NCBI GenBank assembly: GCA_023401925.1
Contig: JAEXDA010000043.1
Coordinates: 62,001 to 126,000, forward strand
Direction: 5' to 3'
Source of the DNA: Bacillota bacterium
Lineage (GTDB): Bacteria; Bacillota; UBA4882; UBA8346
DNA: 64,000 nucleotides
Shown here: positions 61,656-64,000 of the stretch, one piece after another
How positions within the stretch are numbered: position 1 is the first letter of the stretch
How the letters are laid out: the number at the start of each line of letters is the position of its first letter
Made by a program: the position numbers and the translations under genes
Notes under the pieces: model-generated
What the model saw: the letters and a program-made list of their open reading frames with translations, nothing else
The model's database searches: none
What the model was told of the DNA's origin: nothing

Positions 61656-62364
61656 TGCCGACAGGAGGCGTCACCCACCCTCCTGCACCTCCAAGGCCAA
61701 GGGTTGTAGCCGGACAACCCTTGGAACCCGTCGGCACGGGGAGATCCCCGTGACCCCCCTTTATCTCCAGCCATCCGTGGCTGGAGTTATGAAAAGCGTT
61801 TTTAGTATGACCTCCGATCTCCATGCAGGGACGCGAACATCGTGTTCTTACCCTACCAGGTCTTTGCTTTATTGCCGACGGCTGTAATTCATCCTTGAAT
61901 TAAAGCCGCGTGGTCAGCCTCGTGCTGACCATGTCGGAGTGAAAAATAGGGCTGATGTTTGAGGGCTGATTATGTAGGTAAATAAAATCATTACATTTAT
62001 CATTTGATTTCTTTTAAACCTACCTGTTTTTTCTCAACTCATTCAAGAGGATGGCTAGAAGTTAGGATTTACATTGAAAAGATTCAAAGTATGAGAAAGT
62101 TGAGATTTATCAATAGAAGCAATAATGTTTGAACAGGCGCTCGCTGCTAGGGAGGGCAGCGGCACGGATTATTTTTAGGATGAAAATCAGCCGTTGGCAC
62201 TCAGAACCACCCAAGAAGACGCAAACACGAGGTTTGCGTCAGTTTAATCAAAAACTCCTACTCCGGCAACTGGATGGCCGGAGAAATGAGGGAGGGCAGA
62301 TTCATCGAATCTGATGGAAGCCGTAGGTTCCAACGACTCTGCAGCTCGTCTTGACGAGCTGCAG
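61656..62364. ncRNA. Candidate large structured RNA: array of perfect stem-loops
   Basis: About 700 bases without a convincing reading frame but with at least ten near-perfect stem-loops. Unit A: TGCCGAC/GTCGGCA (61656-61662, 61730-61736) encloses AGGAGG/CCTCCT and CCAAGGGTTGT/ACAACCCTTGG. Then come CACGGGG/CCCCGTG (61735-61752), CTCCAGCCA/TGGCTGGAG (61765-61786), and a coaxial arm GACCT, AGGG, GAACA with TGTTC, CCCT, AGGTC (61809-61862). Unit B: CCGAC/GTCGG (61875-61937) encloses two hairpins, the second being TGGTCAGC/GCTGACCA. GTAGGT/ACCTAC (61974-62023) and CGCTGC/GCAGCG (62142-62161) follow. The last group is GACGCAAAC/GTTTGCGTC (62218-62240), CTCCGGC/GCCGGAG (62261-62283), CAGATTC/GAATCTG (62297-62313) and a 12-pair stem at 62339-62364. 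Loops at 61919-61923 and 62227-62231 are complementary. Orientation and ends are undetermined. It resembles large ornate RNAs such as GOLLD or ROOL in style only. Confidence 0.6.
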
Positions 62365-62575
62365 TTACATTTCTGGTCGCGCAGAAAGTGATCCAGCCGG
62401 TGGAATCCGTGGACCATATGTTCAAGTCTTCAATGGTGTTATATTTTTAATTAACACTATCAATGAACCATATCAGGAGTCAGTGATACAAGCTTATCCC
62501 GGCGGTAATTGGGTTACTGTCTTGGAATTAAACTGAAAAGGTACTTTGAACGGAAAAGTCAGAAGAGGAAGCAAG
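62365..62575 (+). other. Short intergenic stretch with coding-like frame
   Basis: A frame ending at 62536 reads YVQVFNGVIFLINTINEP and AYPGGNWVTVLELN. It looks peptide-like but has no supported start, so it may be a remnant. GTGTTA/TAACAC (62436-62457) is a small hairpin within it. Confidence 0.3.
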
Positions 62576-62791
62576 TCATTGTTCTTTTTCTTTAATAAGA
62601 CTCAAAATATCTCCTGGTTCACAATCGAGCGCCACGCAAATTTTTTCCAAAACATCGAAGGTAACCCCTTTTGCCCTTTCATGATATAATGCCATCACAG
62701 TATTAACGGAAACTCCAGCCATTTCTGCTAATTCAGTTATTTTAATACGCCGTTCTCCAAGAATTCTACTCAAGTTAGACTTTATTGGCAT
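62576..62791 (-). CDS. XRE-family (Cro/C1-type) regulator, 71 residues
   Basis: A single helix-turn-helix domain: RRIKITELAEMAGVSVNTVM and TFDVLEKICVALDCEPGDIL match the Cro/C1 Pfam HTH pattern from start to end. GGGAGGA lies seven bases before the ATG at 62791. Proteins of this size often control small mobile or toxin-related loci. Direct repeats upstream (62863, 62918) are possible binding sites. Confidence 0.88.
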   Translation of the reverse strand: MPIKSNLSRILGERRIKITELAEMAGVSVNTVMALYHERAKGVTFDVLEKICVALDCEPGDILSLIKEKEQ

Positions 62792-62862
62792 TCTTATCCT
62801 CCCAAAGACATCAATAAGTTAATAGTTAATGTCAATTAATTAATAAAAAATATCAGCAATAT

Positions 62863-62930
62863 GATATAAAAATATTGATTTTATTTTCGAAATATTGTAA
62901 ACTAACATCAGTTGTTCGATATAAAAATAT
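62863..62930. promoter_or_regulatory. Paired GATATAAAAATAT motifs upstream of the XRE gene
   Basis: GATATAAAAATAT occurs at 62863-62875 and 62918-62930, 55 bases apart. The second extends to GATAT-AAAA-ATATC, a perfect inverted repeat. It is a plausible operator pair for the XRE protein in the A/T-rich gap 62792-63139, which holds no gene. Confidence 0.45.
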
Positions 62931-63139
62931 CTGAGTGCTGAAAATAATGTTTACCCTTGATTACAACTTTTAAGTCCAATTGAACCGACAACAAACCGTA
63001 TTTAACATTTATTCTACATTTTACCAAGGCTTTCCTTTCGGTTAAGTAAAAATTAGAAGGAGCCGCCATGACATACCATTCCCCCTAAGGGGAAGTGAGA
63101 ATTGGCAACTTCAAACTTATAATCAAGGAGGTACATTCC

Positions 63140-63448
63140 ATGCTCGACTATCGCTGTACCGGCATCCAAAAATGGATCTTCGACCGGATCTGCCAGATCC
63201 ACAACGAAATCATCTTTCACGACCCGGAGTACCGGGAGTTGGGGAAAGAACCGGCGGAACTGATGAAACAGCTTAACACCAAGCTGGATACGGAGTACCG
63301 GGAAAAATTAGACCGTTTCGACTGCTCCCGGACCGAACAGATGAACCGTCAGGATGAGATCCTCTACACCGAGGCGTTGCAGGAAGGGATTTTATTCGGC
63401 TACTGGGTGGCGATGATCGGGCAGGGAGTGGAGAAAATAAAAGTTTAA
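63140..63448 (+). CDS. Uncharacterised 102-residue protein
   Basis: The start is ATG 63140 with AGGAGG at 63126-63131; the ATG at 63095 has no ribosome site. The product is helical and charged, beginning LDYRCTGIQKWIFDRICQ and including EPAELMKQLNTKLDTEYREK and EALQEGILFGYWVAMIG. I recognise no catalytic motif. It lies beside another small conserved-looking gene in the same direction. Confidence 0.65.
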   Translation: MLDYRCTGIQKWIFDRICQIHNEIIFHDPEYRELGKEPAELMKQLNTKLDTEYREKLDRFDCSRTEQMNRQDEILYTEALQEGILFGYWVAMIGQGVEKIKV

Positions 63449-63531
63449 AGTTAGAATGGTGAAGGGTGAAAACTGTTTAAAATTTCAAACTAACTTTACC
63501 CTCCAAAATTTGCAGCCGAGGAGGTTTACCC

Positions 63532-64000
63532 ATGCTCACCATTCAATGTACCAAAAAACTGTGGGAAAAATTGAACATGCCCATTGAAAATATTGACTTC
63601 AATGAAATCAATCCGCTTTATTCCTGGCATGCTAACCAGTTTGTATTCAACAGGAAAAATGGTGTGATTTTGTTGAATAATCAGACTTATTATAACATTG
63701 TCCTATTCGGCCTAAGGAAAGAGCAGTTCAATCAATTCGGCCGTATTGTAATCGATGCGATCAAGGACAATTTCACAGCCGAAGGTTTTGCCAGCCAAGT
63801 TATTGAACGGTATCTTAAAAATACTGAAACTCTTCTTTATACGAAAACCCATGATCGAAGCATACTCGGCCAAATGAATGACATGATTTTTATGACCCAG
63901 TGTATTCTGGAAGATTACCGGCCCGATGAGAAAATCGATATCATTGCTCTCAACAAACAAAATAACCGCACTCCCATGGTAAAGAGGAAACATTCCCGTG
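63532..64000 (+). CDS. DUF6933-like protein (partial, cut by window end)
   Basis: ATG 63532 follows GAGGAGG. The visible 156 residues begin LTIQCTKKLWEKLNM and contain LYSWHANQFVFNRKNGVILL and YYNIVLFGLRKEQFNQFG, the pattern I associate with DUF6933. The function is unknown. The frame is still open at base 64000. Confidence 0.7.
   Translation, partial: MLTIQCTKKLWEKLNMPIENIDFNEINPLYSWHANQFVFNRKNGVILLNNQTYYNIVLFGLRKEQFNQFGRIVIDAIKDNFTAEGFASQVIERYLKNTETLLYTKTHDRSILGQMNDMIFMTQCILEDYRPDEKIDIIALNKQNNRTPMVKRKHSR

Noticed and set aside
61651..61887. Plus- and minus-strand open frames inside the stem-loop array
   Set aside because: Compositionally odd peptides with no domain, explained by the inverted repeats.
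61656..62364. Group II intron or integron attC array
   Set aside because: No domain V-like hairpin with its GAAA region, no reverse transcriptase or integrase frame, and no cassette genes between stems.

Overview
The window looks like the chromosome of an anaerobic member of the Bacillota (Firmicutes, Clostridia-like). The grounds are strong GGAGG-type ribosome binding sites, frequent GTG/TTG starts, LacI-type operators, YesM/YesN two-component genes, a B. subtilis YdjI-like SPFH protein, a CBS-domain family II pyrophosphatase, and the hybrid-cluster-protein/ferredoxin/Crp-Fnr set of anaerobes. I cannot place it to genus. No rRNA, tRNA, CRISPR array or intact transposase was seen.

Layout. 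1-3950: the end of a sugar ABC importer operon (MalF-like tail, MalG-like permease) with a sialate O-acetylesterase-like protein and an NAD-dependent epimerase. 4204-11060: a LacI regulator with two matching operators, controlling a NitT/TauT-type importer (permease, ATPase, binding protein) followed by an alpha/beta esterase, a class II aldolase and a PfkB sugar kinase. This is an unusual import-and-cleave operon. 11279-17267: a YdcZ-type DMT transporter, a secreted MACPF (perforin-like) protein with a C-terminal beta-prism region, and a GH78 alpha-L-rhamnosidase. 17387-21799: a 52-residue cysteine protein, a VOC protein, a second NitT/TauT importer and a FrlD-like PfkB kinase. 21976-24584: a decaying stretch (SDR pseudogene, MFS pump, truncated HxlR regulator, amidohydrolase pseudogene). 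24664-26815: an unknown protein and a CBS-DRTGG pyrophosphatase. 26983-32719: a GH30 glycosidase and a sugar importer that share a LacI repressor and a TTTACGTAAA-type operator. 32827-47287: a secreted SH3 protein, then YesN/YesM, a Cache sensor without a kinase domain, a sugar importer, a GH65 phosphorylase and a beta-phosphoglucomutase-GH65 fusion. Together these form an import, phosphorolysis and glucose-6-phosphate route.

47603-57210: a large hybrid histidine kinase, an HD-domain protein, a Crp/Fnr regulator (likely HcpR), hcp, an SPFH/zinc-ribbon pair and an FrdX-like ferredoxin. A nearly identical operator-like sequence lies upstream of both hcp and the ferredoxin gene. 57211-59214: repeats, gene remnants, a frameshifted ABC ATPase and a 34-residue zinc-ribbon mini-protein. 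59309-61320: a LysR regulator divergent from gap. 61656-62364: about 700 bases with no convincing gene, packed with perfect stem-loops. It includes two three-way-junction-like units and two hairpin loops that are exactly complementary to each other, so I propose a large structured RNA. 62576-64000: an XRE regulator and two small proteins, the last one cut by the window end.

The items most worth following are the structured-RNA candidate, the MACPF/beta-prism protein, and the LacI-controlled NitT importer/aldolase/kinase operon.
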